A stretch of 5,595 nt of DNA from the NCBI GenBank assembly GCA_013041785.1, contig JABDRK010000029.1, forward strand, positions 1-5,595. Reading direction: 5' to 3'. The position numbers were made by a program, and so were the translations under genes. This document shows, piece by piece, positions 4,867 through 5,595 of this stretch. The notes beneath the pieces are model-generated. The model worked only from the letters and a program-made list of their open reading frames with translations. It searched no databases and was not told the origin of the DNA. This DNA is from Eudoraea sp. Lineage in GTDB: Bacteria > Bacteroidota > Bacteroidia > Flavobacteriales > Flavobacteriaceae. Each line of letters opens with the position of its first letter. Position 1 is the stretch's first letter.

Positions 4867-5595
4867 ATGCTAATTTGGGCTGCCTACCTGATTCTTATTG
4901 GCATTTTTCTTTCTCTGGACCTTGGGGTTTTCAACCGGAAAGACCATATAATCCGCTCCCGGGAAGCGGCCTTATGGACCAGTCTCTGGGTAAGCGTGGC
5001 TTTGAGTTTCAGTTTTGTCATACACTGGATCTTTTCGGAAGGATTAATGGACAATCCTACCGAGCTTACGCCCGGGAATGCTGTACTTAAATATATTACA
5101 GGATACCTCATTGAATTATCGCTGAGCGTAGACAATGTATTTGTTATAGCCGTGATTTTCGGGGCCTTTGGCATTCCGCCCGTTTACCAGCACAGGGTGT
5201 TGTTCTGGGGAATTTTGGGAGCCATAGTATTTCGGGCGATTATGATCCTTTTTGGGGTGACCCTGATCAATCAGTTCGACTGGATTATTTATGTGTTCGG
5301 GGTATTCCTGCTCTACACAGCGTATAAGATGCTTAAAACCGATCAGATCAAATACGACCCTGAAAAGTCCTTTGTGTTCAGGCAAATCAAGAAGATATAC
5401 CCATTGACTACAACGATTCACGGGAATCGATTTTTTATGAAGCGCATGGGGATTTCTGCCGCCACTCCCCTATTTGTTGCCTTAATCGTGATCGAAATCA
5501 CAGACATCCTCTTTGCGGTAGACAGTATTCCGGCTATCCTGGCCATTACCGCAGATCCCTTTCTGGTTTTTAGTTCAAATATTATGGCCATACTC
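4867..5595 (+). CDS. TerC/Alx-family membrane protein, 3' truncated by window
   Basis: The frame is open for 243 codons and runs off the window. Full-length relatives such as E. coli Alx have about 320 residues, so roughly 80 should lie beyond. Diagnostic segments are FLSLDLGVFNRKDH (14-27), TGYLIELSLSVDNVFVIAVI (78-97) and EITDILFAVDSIPAILAIT (210-228). The acidic residues Asp18, Glu83, Asp89, Glu210, Asp213 and Asp219 sit inside hydrophobic segments and are the likely metal-coordinating positions. About seven membrane spans are visible. TerC/Alx proteins export metal ions, with Mn2+ the best supported substrate for Alx and the Bacillus homologues; a link with tellurite resistance gave the family its name. 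An in-frame TAA at 4849-4851 precedes the ATG at 4867, so the start is well bounded. No Shine-Dalgarno sequence is seen. The product should sit in the inner membrane. Calling it Alx-like rather than another TerC subgroup is less certain. Confidence 0.92.
   Translation, partial: MLIWAAYLILIGIFLSLDLGVFNRKDHIIRSREAALWTSLWVSVALSFSFVIHWIFSEGLMDNPTELTPGNAVLKYITGYLIELSLSVDNVFVIAVIFGAFGIPPVYQHRVLFWGILGAIVFRAIMILFGVTLINQFDWIIYVFGVFLLYTAYKMLKTDQIKYDPEKSFVFRQIKKIYPLTTTIHGNRFFMKRMGISAATPLFVALIVIEITDILFAVDSIPAILAITADPFLVFSSNIMAIL

Noticed and set aside
5116..5421. Minus-strand open frame of 101 codons
   Set aside because: It is antisense to the TerC/Alx coding region, which has clear family motifs in the plus frame.
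1..5595. CRISPR array, toxin-antitoxin pair or phage-defence system
   Set aside because: No regular direct repeats, no nuclease, helicase or toxin-like genes; all sizeable genes have envelope or transport functions.

Overview
The window reads as chromosomal DNA of a Bacteroidota bacterium, most likely a marine-type member of the Flavobacteriaceae. This is inferred from four things: a DUF4251-type lipoprotein, an S41 peptidase with C-terminal TPRs, start codons that lack Shine-Dalgarno sequences, and candidate promoters resembling the Bacteroidota TTG / TAnnTTTG type. The genus cannot be fixed from the sequence alone.

Layout, left to right. Positions 1-504 are AT-rich with no convincing gene, but they carry a dense set of inverted repeats, including a nested hairpin at 323-414. 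A DUF4251-like lipoprotein gene (505-1074, minus) is divergent from a gene for a 63-residue small membrane protein (1246-1437, plus); promoter candidates for both lie in the 171-base gap. After an AT-rich spacer comes a 45-residue gene (1596-1733, plus) that is easily missed because it is so short. It is followed by a Bcr/CflA-type MFS efflux transporter (1800-3011, plus). The transporter converges, with a 10-base gap, on a large secreted S41-family peptidase with a C-terminal TPR region (3022-4692, minus). Finally, divergent from the peptidase, a TerC/Alx-type membrane protein (4867 to the window edge, plus) is cut off at its 3' end.

How the genes work together. No operon-scale pathway is apparent. 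The genes share an envelope theme: a lipoprotein, two small membrane proteins, an exporter, a secreted or periplasmic peptidase and a probable metal-ion (Mn2+) transporter. The 45-residue gene and the MFS transporter are on the same strand 66 bases apart and may be co-transcribed. I see no CRISPR array, transposase, toxin-antitoxin pair, tRNA, rRNA or recognisable defence system. The parts most likely to be undescribed are the structured noncoding stretch at 1-504 and the two very small membrane proteins.
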